From assembly GCA_947473355.1 (NCBI GenBank), contig CANJCQ010000010.1, forward strand, positions 1 through 64,000: a stretch of 64,000 bases of DNA, read 5' to 3'. This document shows, one piece after another, positions 34,574 to 43,319 of the stretch; position 1 is the stretch's first letter; the number at the start of each line of letters is the position of its first letter. The notes beneath the pieces were generated by a model that was not told the origin of the DNA, searched no databases, and saw nothing but the letters and a program-made list of their open reading frames with translations. Origin of the DNA: Sphingomonadaceae bacterium (GTDB taxonomy: Bacteria > Pseudomonadota > Alphaproteobacteria > Sphingomonadales > Sphingomonadaceae). The translations under genes were made by a program, and so were the position numbers.

Positions 34574-35895
34574 CACCAGTCATCCCTTGCATTGGGGTAG
34601 CGCGCCCTGGCAGCGGCATAGCGTGTCGGGATGTGTTCGCTGGGGAACATGCCCTCGGCGGGCTTGGCCTTCTTCAAATAGGCCCGTGCCAGCTGCGACT
34701 TGTGCGCGTCGGTCGGCCCGTCCGCAAAGGCCAGCGACCAGTGCCCGGCATAGGAATTGGCCAACGGCATATCGAGGCTGATGCCGAGCGAGCCGTGGAT
34801 TTCCAGCGCCCGGCCGACAACGTCCTTGTAGAGCTGCGGCATCGCGATCTTGCACATGCCGATATGGTTGCGGGCTGCGCCGTGTGGCATCCGCCCGGCC
34901 TCGACCTCGTCGATGATCCAGGCCGTCTTGAGCGTCAGCAGTCGAAACTGTTCCAGCTGGATGATCGAATCGGCGAGCTTGCTTTGCACCATCTGGTGAT
35001 CGCCGAGCATCCGCCCGCGGGTCCGCCGCGAGACAGCGCGCTCCAGCATCATGTCGAAGGCCCGCTGGCAGCGGCCCACGGTGCGCATGGCGTGGTGGAT
35101 GCGGCCGCCGCCCAGCCGTGCCTGCGCCACCTTGAACCCGCCGCCGATCTCACCCAGCAGGTGATCATATGGCACCCGCACCTTGTCATAATGGATATGC
35201 GCGTGGTGCCCGTTTTCGGGATCGAGATCGCCGATAATGGCAACATTGCGCAGGATGTTGATGCCCGGGGTTTCGGTGGGCACGATGAACATGCTCATCC
35301 GCTCGGTCAGCTTGGCCTCGGGATCGGTCACTGCCAGAACCAGCAGGAATGCGGCCAGCTTGGCGTTTGACGAGAACCATTTCTCGCCCTCAATCTCCCA
35401 TTCGTCCTCGCCCTTGTCGTTCTTGACCAGGGTAGCCTTGCAGGTGAATTCGCCGGGGTCGGCTCCGCCCTGCGGCTCAGTCATCGAAAAACACGAGACG
35501 ATATCGCCGTCCATCAGCGGCCCGAGATACTTCTGCTTCTGCTCAGGGGTGCCGAACATGGCGAGGATTTCGGCATTGCCGGTGTCGGGAGCAGCAGTGC
35601 CGAAAATGGTCGGCGCCCAGTTCGAGCGGCCGATGATCTCGTTCATCAGCGCCAGCTTGACCTGGCCATAGCCCGGCCCGCCAAGATTGGGCCCGAGGTG
35701 ACAGGCCCACAGCCCCTGCGCCTTGACCTGATCCTGCAACGGCTTGAGGTGACGCCGCGCGTCCTTGATGCTGGTGTCAAAATTGGCGGCCATTTCGGGC
35801 CACAGCAAGTCCATCGTCTCGCATTCGTCGCGGACGAATTTGTCCATCCAGTCGAGCTTGGCCTTGAATTCTGGCTCTATACTGAAATCGATCAT
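34573..35895 (-). CDS. ACAD10/ACAD11-like acyl-CoA dehydrogenase
   Basis: 440 residues. CFSMTEPQGGADPGEFTCKA is the FAD/substrate motif, EGEKWFSSNAKLAAFLL the middle domain, and FADGPTDAHKSQLARAYL replaces the usual catalytic YEGTSEIQ region, as in ACAD10/11-type enzymes. These process 4-hydroxyacyl-CoA after phosphorylation. Next to it, across a palindromic element, is an APH-type kinase. In human ACAD10 and ACAD11 the same two domains form one protein. The reaction predicted is conversion of 4-phosphoacyl-CoA toward 3-hydroxyacyl-CoA via an enoyl-CoA. Confidence 0.9.
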   Translation of the reverse strand: MIDFSIEPEFKAKLDWMDKFVRDECETMDLLWPEMAANFDTSIKDARRHLKPLQDQVKAQGLWACHLGPNLGGPGYGQVKLALMNEIIGRSNWAPTIFGTAAPDTGNAEILAMFGTPEQKQKYLGPLMDGDIVSCFSMTEPQGGADPGEFTCKATLVKNDKGEDEWEIEGEKWFSSNAKLAAFLLVLAVTDPEAKLTERMSMFIVPTETPGINILRNVAIIGDLDPENGHHAHIHYDKVRVPYDHLLGEIGGGFKVAQARLGGGRIHHAMRTVGRCQRAFDMMLERAVSRRTRGRMLGDHQMVQSKLADSIIQLEQFRLLTLKTAWIIDEVEAGRMPHGAARNHIGMCKIAMPQLYKDVVGRALEIHGSLGISLDMPLANSYAGHWSLAFADGPTDAHKSQLARAYLKKAKPAEGMFPSEHIPTRYAAARARYPNARDDW

Positions 35896-35910
35896 GGCAT
35901 TCTCCTCTAT

Positions 35911-36037
35911 AAATCCTCCCCGAGCTTGTCTTGGGGAGGTGGCGCGCCGAAGGCGTGACGGAGGGGTAATCGCGCCTTCCCCTCCACCACCCGCTACGCG
36001 GGCGGTCCCCCTCCCCGAGCAAGCTCGGGGAGGATTT
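35911..36037. repeat. Palindromic intergenic element, copy 2 of 2
   Basis: 127 bases with perfect 18-base terminal inverted repeats, AAATCCTCCCCGAGCTTG and its reverse complement. The internal part matches copy 1 at 17370-17489 in order and orientation. It ends 4 bases from the stop of the kinase gene and begins just before the Shine-Dalgarno AGAGGAG of the dehydrogenase, so it again fills the whole gap. A MITE or REP-type unit without coding capacity. Confidence 0.88.
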
Positions 36038-36041
36038 GAAC

Positions 36042-37112
36042 TTACGAAATCCTGCGGATGAATTCCGCGTTGCGCTTCCAGCCGCTATCGACGATCCGCG
36101 TGAAAAACTCGCCGGTTTCCCTGGGCAACAGACCTGCCGCCGCCTGGGCGACCTTGTATTCAAGGATGCAGCCATATTTGAACCCGACAAGCACTGAATA
36201 GAAATCCATGTCATCAATGTTGCGACCAGTTCCCGCGCAATAATAGCGGCCCAGCTCCTGCTTGGTCGGCGCGTGGTTGGGATCGCTAAGCGGATTGGCG
36301 TGAGCCAGGTCCGGGAAGCGCTCGTCACGCATACCGCCGGAAAAGCCGGCAATATCCAGCATCGGATCGCCGATTGTCGCAAGCTCCCAGTCGATCATCG
36401 CGGCGAGCCGCGCGGGCGGGCCGTGGCGGAACATCATGTTGGGGGTGCCGACGTCGCCGTGCATGATCCCGGGAAATTCGCTCTTGCGCACACGCGCCCG
36501 CAGCCATTCCTCGACCTCGTCATAGCCTTCGTGGTGGCGCGCGGTGTAGCCCTTGTATTTCTCGGGGTACCCCTTGAGCTGGCTCGACCAGCGATCGACC
36601 TGCCGCTCCATGAAGTTGTCCGGCTTGCCGAAACCCTCAAGGCCCACCGCTTTGTAATCGACATTGGCGAGCAAGGTCAGCCCGCCGACGATGGCATAGG
36701 CGATGCCATATTCATAAGGCATCTTGTCGAACGGCGCTTCGTTGTAGATCTTCTCGCCGCGCAGATTGGGCGCCCAGCCATCGACCTTTTCCATAACATA
36801 GAACGGCGCGCCGATGACCTCGGTGTCCTCGCAGGAACCATAGCAGATCGGGGTCGGCACTTCGGTATCGTTGAGCGCGGTGAGCACCCGCGCCTCTCGC
36901 AGCACGCCCTTTTCGGCGCCTGGCGGCGGCACGGCGGGCGGGCGGCGCAGCACCATCGGCAGACCGCCGCGATCAATCGAGAAGACCACGTTCGAGGTGC
37001 CGCCATGCAGAAGCTCGCACTGCAGTGGACCCTTGCCGAGCTCGGGCACATTCTCATCCAGCCACTGGGTGAGATTGGCAAAATTGACCAGTTCGTCGAG
37101 ATTAACGTCCAT
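36042..37112 (-). CDS. APH/ACAD10-type kinase, candidate 4-hydroxyacyl-CoA kinase
   Basis: 356 residues. LLHGGTSNVVFSI is the ATP-binding Gly loop, IMHGDVGTPNMMF gives His218 and Asp220 of the Brenner-type catalytic loop, and MIDWELATIGDP gives the metal-binding Asp241. The fold is that of aminoglycoside phosphotransferases. Resistance is unlikely given the neighbours. LvaA of Pseudomonas putida and the kinase domain of ACAD10/11 phosphorylate the 4-hydroxyl of a hydroxyacyl-CoA, and the adjacent ACAD10/11-like gene supports that. ATG 37112 overlaps the MarR stop (TGATG). Confidence 0.88.
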   Translation of the reverse strand: MDVNLDELVNFANLTQWLDENVPELGKGPLQCELLHGGTSNVVFSIDRGGLPMVLRRPPAVPPPGAEKGVLREARVLTALNDTEVPTPICYGSCEDTEVIGAPFYVMEKVDGWAPNLRGEKIYNEAPFDKMPYEYGIAYAIVGGLTLLANVDYKAVGLEGFGKPDNFMERQVDRWSSQLKGYPEKYKGYTARHHEGYDEVEEWLRARVRKSEFPGIMHGDVGTPNMMFRHGPPARLAAMIDWELATIGDPMLDIAGFSGGMRDERFPDLAHANPLSDPNHAPTKQELGRYYCAGTGRNIDDMDFYSVLVGFKYGCILEYKVAQAAAGLLPRETGEFFTRIVDSGWKRNAEFIRRIS

Positions 37113-37588
37113 CAGGCTCTCCCGTTATCTGCGTTGCGCAATTGTGTTTCCAACTCTTGACGGATGGCGCGCAGGGCATCGGTCGCATCGCGCACACCGT
37201 CATCCCTCGCCGCCGCCCATATCGCTTCGGCCGTCTCGTCAGCCCGGGCGTCGACCTCGCGCTTGACTGCAACGCCCCGCTCTGTCGCGCGCAGCAGAAC
37301 GGCGCGCTTGTGATCGGGGTTGGGCAAGGTCTCAATCAGTCCGGCCTCAACGAGCGCATTGGCCGCGCGCTGGATCAGCTGGCGCGGCTGGCCGATCGAC
37401 CGGCCAATCTGCGAGACGGTCGGCAAGTGTTCCGCCTCGACCACCGAATTGAGCACGCCAAGTTCAGAATCGCCCAAACCAGCATTGCGGCGCGCATCGG
37501 CAAACAGGCTCTTGAGCCGACCGCCCAGGCGTATCAACTCGTCAGACAGGCCGACCAGAGGGTGGCGGGACTCGAATCTTCCATGCAT
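37112..37588 (-). CDS. MarR-family transcriptional regulator
   Basis: 158 residues. The winged HTH is at about residues 55-95 (TVSQIGRSIGQPRQLIQRA), followed by the wing (NPDHKRAVLLRATERG). MarR proteins are usually dimeric repressors released by a phenolic or CoA ligand. The gene is translationally coupled to the kinase. An inverted repeat at 37597-37622, just upstream, is a fitting operator. It probably controls its own operon (36042 and below) and possibly the ligase gene. Confidence 0.92.
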   Translation of the reverse strand: MHGRFESRHPLVGLSDELIRLGGRLKSLFADARRNAGLGDSELGVLNSVVEAEHLPTVSQIGRSIGQPRQLIQRAANALVEAGLIETLPNPDHKRAVLLRATERGVAVKREVDARADETAEAIWAAARDDGVRDATDALRAIRQELETQLRNADNGRA

Positions 37589-37596
37589 GAATCGAA

Positions 37597-37622
37597 CGTG
37601 TCATGTTGACATGATCGTGTCA
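37597..37622. promoter_or_regulatory. Candidate MarR operator
   Basis: TCATGT (37601-37606) and ACATGA (37609-37614) form a palindrome with a 2-base spacer. Overlapping it, TTGACA (37607-37612) and TGTCAA (37619-37624, two bases past the feature end) form a second one with a 6-base spacer. CGTGTCA is repeated directly at 37597-37603 and 37616-37622. The site lies in the 36-base gap between the MarR start and the ligase stop. On the minus strand TTGACA could also be a -35 element. Confidence 0.6.
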
Positions 37623-37624
37623 AT

Positions 37625-39196
37625 TTAAACCATCACTACCGGATTGCCATAAATCTTGCGCAGTTCGTGCTTGGCCAACTTGCCCGATGGCAGGCGCGGC
37701 AGGTCCTCGACGAATTCGTAGCTCCTCGGCTGGGTGACCCGCGAAATCCGCGTCGAACACCAGTCGCGCAGTTCTGCCTCCAGCCCCGGCCCCGCATCAG
37801 CCCAGTCCTTGGGCTGCACGATAGCCCGAACTTCCTCGCCCATTTCCGCATGCGCCACGCCGATCACCGCCACGTCCAACACCTTGGGGTGGACAATCAG
37901 ACAATCCTCAACCGCCTGCGGGTAGATATTCACCCCGCCCGAAATGATCATGAAATCCTTGCGGTCGGTGAGGAACAGATAGCCGTCCGCATCGAGCCGC
38001 CCGATATCGCCGACGGTGAACCAGTTGTTATGCTCGGGATGGCGCGCCCGCTCTGCCTTTTCCGGATCGTTCAAATAACTGACATCGCGCCCCGCGGGCA
38101 CTTCGAAATAGATCAAGCCTGGCTGATCAGGCCCAAGCAGCGTTCCGTCCTCCTCGCAGATATGGATCGGGCCCCAGGCTGGCTTCCCGACCGAGCCGGG
38201 CTTCAACAACCATTCTTCCGAGGTGATGCCGGTCACGCCGACGCCTTCGGTACTGGCGTAATACTCATAGATCTTCGGCCCGAGCCACTCGATAATCCGC
38301 CGCTTGATCTCCACCGGGCACGGCGCGGCGGCGTGAGTTACCTGGATCAGCGAGGACAGGTCATACTTCGCCCGCACCTCCTCCGGCAGCGCCAGCATCC
38401 GCACGAACATGGTCGGTACGAAATGGGCATTGTTGACCTTGTACTTCTCGATCGCCGCCAGCACGCCCTCAGCATCGAACTTGCGCATGGTCACGTTAGT
38501 ACCGCCAAGCCGCTGGGGAACGACCATGCAGGAGAGCGGCATGCCGTGGTACAGCGGTCCCGCATTGAACATGACCAGCGGCTCGAATTCCTTCATCATG
38601 TCCGCGCTGCCGCCTTCGAGCGCGTTGAATTCGTCGATCGGACCCGGCGTGAACGGCAGGACGATGCCCTTGGGACGCCCGGTGGTGCCGCTTGAATAGA
38701 TCATGTGGAAACCGGAAATCTCATCCGCCACCGGCTCTGCCGGCATTCCCGCCATCGCCGTATCCAGTGCTTCGGCGCCCGCCAGCGGTTCGCCGTCGGC
38801 AAAAAAGATCGTCTGCACACTCGGGATCAGCGAGGCGCGCTCGGCAGCAAGTGCTTGCGGCGTTTCCCCGAGAGAGGCCGACAGCACCAGCAGCTTTGCG
38901 CCGCAATCGCCGACGATATACGCCGCCTCGGCAGGCTTCAGATGCGTCGAAAGCAAGGTGAGGAACAGCCCGCTGCGCGTCGTGCCCCAATAGACCTTGG
39001 CGAAATCGGTCGAATTGCGCATCTGGACGGCAATCCGGTCGCCCGGTTTCAACCCGCGCGCACGCAGCACCCGGGCAAACTGGTTCGATCCATCGTCAAG
39101 CTGGCGATAGGTCAGCGTCTCGCCGGTATCGGCAATGACCATGGCGAGATGGTCCGGCTGCGTTCTGGCGTGACACGACGGATGAAGGCCCGGCAT
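37625..39196 (-). CDS. AMP-forming acyl-CoA synthetase, lva-unit
   Basis: 523 residues. YSSGTTGRPKGIVL (A3), YASTEGVGVTG (A5), FTVGDIGRLD (A7) and LPSGKLAKHELRKIYG (A10 with the catalytic Lys) are all present. It activates a carboxylic acid to its CoA ester. It is 36 bases upstream of the MarR gene on the same strand, so the unit may begin here. By analogy it fills the role of LvaE, which makes the CoA ester of a keto- or hydroxyacid. The substrate is not known. Confidence 0.91.
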   Translation of the reverse strand: MPGLHPSCHARTQPDHLAMVIADTGETLTYRQLDDGSNQFARVLRARGLKPGDRIAVQMRNSTDFAKVYWGTTRSGLFLTLLSTHLKPAEAAYIVGDCGAKLLVLSASLGETPQALAAERASLIPSVQTIFFADGEPLAGAEALDTAMAGMPAEPVADEISGFHMIYSSGTTGRPKGIVLPFTPGPIDEFNALEGGSADMMKEFEPLVMFNAGPLYHGMPLSCMVVPQRLGGTNVTMRKFDAEGVLAAIEKYKVNNAHFVPTMFVRMLALPEEVRAKYDLSSLIQVTHAAAPCPVEIKRRIIEWLGPKIYEYYASTEGVGVTGITSEEWLLKPGSVGKPAWGPIHICEEDGTLLGPDQPGLIYFEVPAGRDVSYLNDPEKAERARHPEHNNWFTVGDIGRLDADGYLFLTDRKDFMIISGGVNIYPQAVEDCLIVHPKVLDVAVIGVAHAEMGEEVRAIVQPKDWADAGPGLEAELRDWCSTRISRVTQPRSYEFVEDLPRLPSGKLAKHELRKIYGNPVVMV

Positions 39197-39258
39197 GGTG
39201 CTTGTCTCTCCCGGTGTTCAGGCCCGTCCTGCTGGACATCGCCACTTGATGCACAACC

Positions 39259-41781
39259 CTAGTAGACGCCACCTTGTTCTTCGACGAAATCCTTGGGGTC
39301 GGCGGCCTGCGCTTTCTGTTCCGGCCCGGCTTGCTGCACCGCCGGTCCACGCCGCAATGATGCAATCAGAGCATCGCGCCGCGCTTCGAATTCATCGAGC
39401 TGGGTCGAACGCTTGGGCTCTGTATCGGCCTTGAATGCTTCCCAGATCAGCGATGATTTGGGATCGCTGCCCGGCTCGCCAGAATAGACGCGCTTGCCGG
39501 TGACCCGATCGATCTTGACCATATGCACATTAGCCGGGGCGACCATTGGCAAAAGGCTCCAGCGCGGCTTGGTGGCGATAATCAGCTGCTTGACCATCGG
39601 CGCCGCAATCCGCCCACCCTGGGCGTAGCCGCCCAACGATCGCGGCTGGTCATAGCCGAGATAGACCCCGGCAATAAAGCGCTGCGAGCCGCCGACAAAC
39701 CAGACATTGGTCGGCCCCGAAGTGGTCCCGGTCTTGCCGAAAATCGGCAGATTGAGGTCACGCAGGACTTCGGCAGTGCCCCGCGTCACCACGCCTTCGA
39801 GCATGTGCACGGTCTGATAAGCCGTGCGCGGATCGATCACCTGCTTGCCGCGTGATGCCAGGCGCGGCATCGCCTTGCCATCCCACTGAGCCATGTTGCA
39901 ATTCATGCAGCGCCGGGTGTCGGCCCGCCAGATCACCTTGCCATTACGGTCCTGGACATAGTCGATCAACGAGGCGGAAAATTGCACACCATTATTGGCG
40001 AGCGCCGAATAGGCATTGACCATCTGCAACACGGTGGTGTCGCCGGCGCCCAGCGCAAAGCTGAGATAGGGCTCGTATTTGCCGATGCCGACCCGTTCGA
40101 TGGTCTTGACCACATGATCCATGCCGGTGTCGCTGGCGATGCGCACGGTCATCAGGTTGCGGGACTGTTCAAGGCCCCAGCGCATGGTGTGCTCACCGCT
40201 GCCGCCCGCCCCGCCGAAGTTGGTGAAGCACTTCTTGCCAAAGCGCGAACCCTGATAGACGCAGAAAGTGCCATCGAGCACCATCGACGCCGGAGTCAGA
40301 CCGAAATCGAGGCCGGTTGCATAGACGAAGGGTTTGATTGTCGAGCCGGGCTGGCGCATCGCCTGGGTCGCCCGGTTGAACGATCCGAGACCGGCATCGA
40401 AGCCGCCCTGGATCGCCAAGACCCGGCCATCGTAAGGGCTCTCCACCGCCATTCCGCCCGAAACCTCCGGGATCAGGCGAACTGCAAAAACACCCGCACC
40501 TGCCGGTGCCGCCGCAATTACATCACCCGCGCGCAGCGCATCGGGCATGGCGGTCAGCGCGCCGGTTGAGCCATCCGGAAAGCCGATCTGTCCAGAGGCA
40601 CCATCGCGTTTCAGCACCAGGCCAACCCGCCAGTCGAGATAGGAAATGGTCTTGTTGAGCAATATCAGCTGCGACTGCCACTTCTGGTCATCGACATCGA
40701 CATGTTCGATCGGCCCGGACCAGGCCTTGCCAGCGCTGTATCGCAGCAGTCCGGTGCGCAGTGCATTCTGCGCCTCTCGCTGCATCTGCGGATCGAGTGA
40801 TGTGCGCACCCACAGCCCGCCCGCATAAATGCTGTTAGGGCCGTTTTCCGCGCTTTCGCCGAATTTGTCGATCAACCGACGGCGGACCTCTTCAACAAAA
40901 TAGCCGGTCGATGGATCATAGCCTTCGACCCGGTGCGTAATCAGCCCCAGCGGCTGGGCTTTGGCATTCTCGGCCTCAGCCGATGGCACCGCGCCGTTCT
41001 TGACCATCTGATCGAGTACCCAGTTGCGCCGGGTCAAGGCCAGGCCGGCATTCTTGGCCCGGCCATAGGTTTCGGGAGCCTTGGGCAGGATGGCAAGGAA
41101 GGCAGCCTCATTCAGCTGAAGCTCGCCCACATCCTTGTCGAAATAGGCGCGGCTCGCGGCCTGCACCCCGAAGCTCTGCCGGCCCAGCGGGATTTCGTTG
41201 AGATAAAGCTCGAGAATCTGCTGTTTGGTGAGCACCTGCTCGATGCGCCGCGCCAGGATCATTTCCTTGAGCTTGCGGCCTAGCGAATATTCATTGCCGA
41301 TCAGGATATTCTTGGCGACCTGCTGGGTAATCGTCGATCCGCCCCGGGCGCGCTCGCCTGAACCGATCTTGGTGACATAATCGAACACCGCCCCGACCAG
41401 GCCAGTATAATCGACCCCGCCATGGGTCCAGAAGGTCTTGTCCTCGGCGGACAGGAAGGCGTTGATCATCGGTTTGGGAAAGTCGGAAAACCGCAACTGA
41501 ACGCGACGTTCGCGTGCATAACTGTAGACGATATCGCCATCGATGCCGCGGACCATGGTTGGCAGGGGCGGCTGGTAGACCAGCAGCTTGTCAGCCGATG
41601 GCAGGGTGCGCAGCACGATCACCCACAACAGCAGCCACAGCACCAGCAAGATGCCAAGCGCATAGCCTGCCCGCCGGAACCAGCGCTTCTCGCGCCAGGA
41701 ATCGCGCAGGGTCGCCACAAATCCGCCGGCATTGCGGCGGATGCGGTATCGCAGATTATCGCTAGCGTTAGTCTCGACCAT
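39259..41781 (-). CDS. mrcA: Penicillin-binding protein 1A
   Basis: 840 residues, the usual size of class A PBPs. A membrane segment at about 38-58 is followed by the GT51 domain with SAEDKTFWTHGGVD and Glu113. The transpeptidase part has QPGSTIKPF (Ser-x-x-Lys, about residue 478), SRN, and FGKTGTTSGP (about residue 681). It makes and cross-links peptidoglycan. The C-terminus is Gln/Ala-rich. It is followed (upstream on the strand) by the amidase gene, so cell wall functions are clustered. No odd features. Confidence 0.95.
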   Translation of the reverse strand: MVETNASDNLRYRIRRNAGGFVATLRDSWREKRWFRRAGYALGILLVLWLLLWVIVLRTLPSADKLLVYQPPLPTMVRGIDGDIVYSYARERRVQLRFSDFPKPMINAFLSAEDKTFWTHGGVDYTGLVGAVFDYVTKIGSGERARGGSTITQQVAKNILIGNEYSLGRKLKEMILARRIEQVLTKQQILELYLNEIPLGRQSFGVQAASRAYFDKDVGELQLNEAAFLAILPKAPETYGRAKNAGLALTRRNWVLDQMVKNGAVPSAEAENAKAQPLGLITHRVEGYDPSTGYFVEEVRRRLIDKFGESAENGPNSIYAGGLWVRTSLDPQMQREAQNALRTGLLRYSAGKAWSGPIEHVDVDDQKWQSQLILLNKTISYLDWRVGLVLKRDGASGQIGFPDGSTGALTAMPDALRAGDVIAAAPAGAGVFAVRLIPEVSGGMAVESPYDGRVLAIQGGFDAGLGSFNRATQAMRQPGSTIKPFVYATGLDFGLTPASMVLDGTFCVYQGSRFGKKCFTNFGGAGGSGEHTMRWGLEQSRNLMTVRIASDTGMDHVVKTIERVGIGKYEPYLSFALGAGDTTVLQMVNAYSALANNGVQFSASLIDYVQDRNGKVIWRADTRRCMNCNMAQWDGKAMPRLASRGKQVIDPRTAYQTVHMLEGVVTRGTAEVLRDLNLPIFGKTGTTSGPTNVWFVGGSQRFIAGVYLGYDQPRSLGGYAQGGRIAAPMVKQLIIATKPRWSLLPMVAPANVHMVKIDRVTGKRVYSGEPGSDPKSSLIWEAFKADTEPKRSTQLDEFEARRDALIASLRRGPAVQQAGPEQKAQAADPKDFVEEQGGVY

Positions 41782-41883
41782 GACACCTTGCCTCTAACAC
41801 GGCTCGTTTGAGATTTGCCAGCGCCTTTATGCCAGCCCCATCATGCCGGCCGCAATCACACCAGACTCGTCATGCCAGACAGA

Positions 41884-42750
41884 TCATGGCTGTGACTGCC
41901 GGGCGAAATGGGCGCGAATCGCTCTGGCCGCTACTTCGGCAAATGTGGCGCGGCCTTCCGGTGTGATCAGGCGGGCAACGTCGGCCTCGTTGCTGATGTA
42001 ACCGGTCTCGAACAGCACCGAGGCGACATCAGGTGACTTGAGCACGACAAAGGCCGCTGATTGCAGTGGCATTTCGCGCATGTGGATCTTGCCGCGCGCT
42101 TCGCGCAGCAGCAGCCGGGCGAACCCGTCGGACCGGGCTTGGGTTTCGCGCTGGGACAGATCTACCAATATGGCGTTCGTGCTATCGCTTTGGTCAGCCA
42201 ATACAACGCCGTTGACCGTATCCGACCGGTTCTCGCGATCGGCCATGCGTTGCGCCGTGTCTGTCGAGCCGCGCTCGGACAATTTGTAAATCGACGCGCC
42301 GCTGGCATCGCCGCCTTCGGTGCTGTCAGCATGGATCGACAGGAAAAGATCAGCGCCCAGCCGCCGGGCTATGCCGGATCGTTCGGGCAGAAACAGATAG
42401 CGATCATCGCTGCGGGTAAGTGCAACCCGGACTCCTCCTTCGCGCAGCAACGCATCGCGCAGAGCTTTAGCAAGGGCGAGGGTCAGCATCTTTTCCTTGA
42501 TCGGGCCATTGCCGGCGCCCGGATCATGCCCGCCGTGTCCTGCATCAATAACGATCAGTGGCCGACTGGCATCGGGGGGGCCTTCGATATCGGGCAGCCC
42601 GACTTCGCCCGCGGCGGGCGGCATAAGCAGCCTGACGACATATCTGTGGCCCCTGCCCGGCGCACCGAACAGCCTGTCGGCAGCCACCATCGCGGCAAAC
42701 ACTGCGACAGGAACCAGAATGACAAGCAGAAGTTGGAAAAAGCGGCGCAT
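41884..42750 (-). CDS. N-acetylmuramoyl-L-alanine amidase (Amidase_3)
   Basis: About 288 residues from the ATG at 42750. The frame is open much further, but the longer N-terminus is Cys/Arg-rich and not protein-like. A membrane or signal segment (LLLVILVPVAVFAAMVAA) starts the protein. PLIVIDAGHGGHDPGAGN supplies the first zinc His and the E of the active site follows, LFLSIHADST the second, and SVLFETGYISNEAD the conserved C-terminal Glu. It cleaves the amide bond between MurNAc and L-Ala in the periplasm, likely in daughter-cell separation. Divergent from rne. Confidence 0.92.
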   Translation of the reverse strand: MRRFFQLLLVILVPVAVFAAMVAADRLFGAPGRGHRYVVRLLMPPAAGEVGLPDIEGPPDASRPLIVIDAGHGGHDPGAGNGPIKEKMLTLALAKALRDALLREGGVRVALTRSDDRYLFLPERSGIARRLGADLFLSIHADSTEGGDASGASIYKLSERGSTDTAQRMADRENRSDTVNGVVLADQSDSTNAILVDLSQRETQARSDGFARLLLREARGKIHMREMPLQSAAFVVLKSPDVASVLFETGYISNEADVARLITPEGRATFAEVAARAIRAHFARQSQP

Positions 42751-43319
42751 CGGTCCAGGCCGAATAGGCCGCGAAGAGTACCACGGCAACGTCTGCGCCA
42801 ACTTGTTCCACATTGATCGACACATTGTTCTGGCGCAATAAACTTGCCGATGCCGCCAAGCGGTGCTAACTCCACGGTCGCCGGGGCAGGCCTGCTCCGA
42901 TCCTCCCGTGTCGCCGCCTTTGCATAGCGTAAAGGGGCAGTGCACCAAGCAGGGTCGGCAGAAGCGCCGCTGGCAGAAATCCGGAAAATTTTTCACCGGA
43001 ACCGAACAGGTTGATGCTGTTATGAGAGTTTTCCCGTCATCTTGCCAGCCTTCGCCCGATCGGGCCTGGGCAGGCCGGGTGGCTGGCGCTGCGCGCTTTG
43101 CTTTGCCGCGCATTCCCATCACTGCAGACACGAATCCCGCTAACACGAAACCCAACGTCCGGGCGAATAACCGCCCGGTCCCCCCGCTTGGCTCCGAAGG
43201 CCGGATGAAGGCTTCTGCCCTCGCCCGGCCTTGCGGTCTCAATGCACAATTTCGCGCCGCCCTGACTGCCGGACATCCGTCCGGGCTATTGGTGCGGCGG
43301 CGCGCTTGGAGAATATATA
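42751..43319 (+). promoter_or_regulatory. Long rne 5' leader with hairpins
   Basis: A 569-base gap between the divergent amidase and rne genes. Two stems lie before rne: CCGGGCG (43159-43165) with CGCCCGG (43172-43178), loop AATAAC; and a 9-base-pair stem of 43253-43261 with 43296-43304, enclosing a 6-base-pair stem (43269-43274 with 43279-43284). The second ends one base before the TTGGAG Shine-Dalgarno. RNase E often autoregulates through its leader, so this is a candidate element. I see no protein gene in the gap. Confidence 0.6.

Noticed and set aside
36042..37112. Aminoglycoside resistance kinase
   Set aside because: The catalytic loops fit the APH fold generally, but the adjacent ACAD10/11-like, ligase and SDR genes point to acyl-CoA metabolism.
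37560..37590. T-loop-like sequence GGACTCGAATCTTCC suggesting a tRNA
   Set aside because: It codes the N-terminus of the MarR protein on the minus strand, and no acceptor stem or anticodon arm can be built around it.
41884..43242. Amidase reading frame extended to 452 residues
   Set aside because: The extra N-terminal part is Cys/Arg-rich and not protein-like; the membrane segment and the ATG at 42750 give the usual size.
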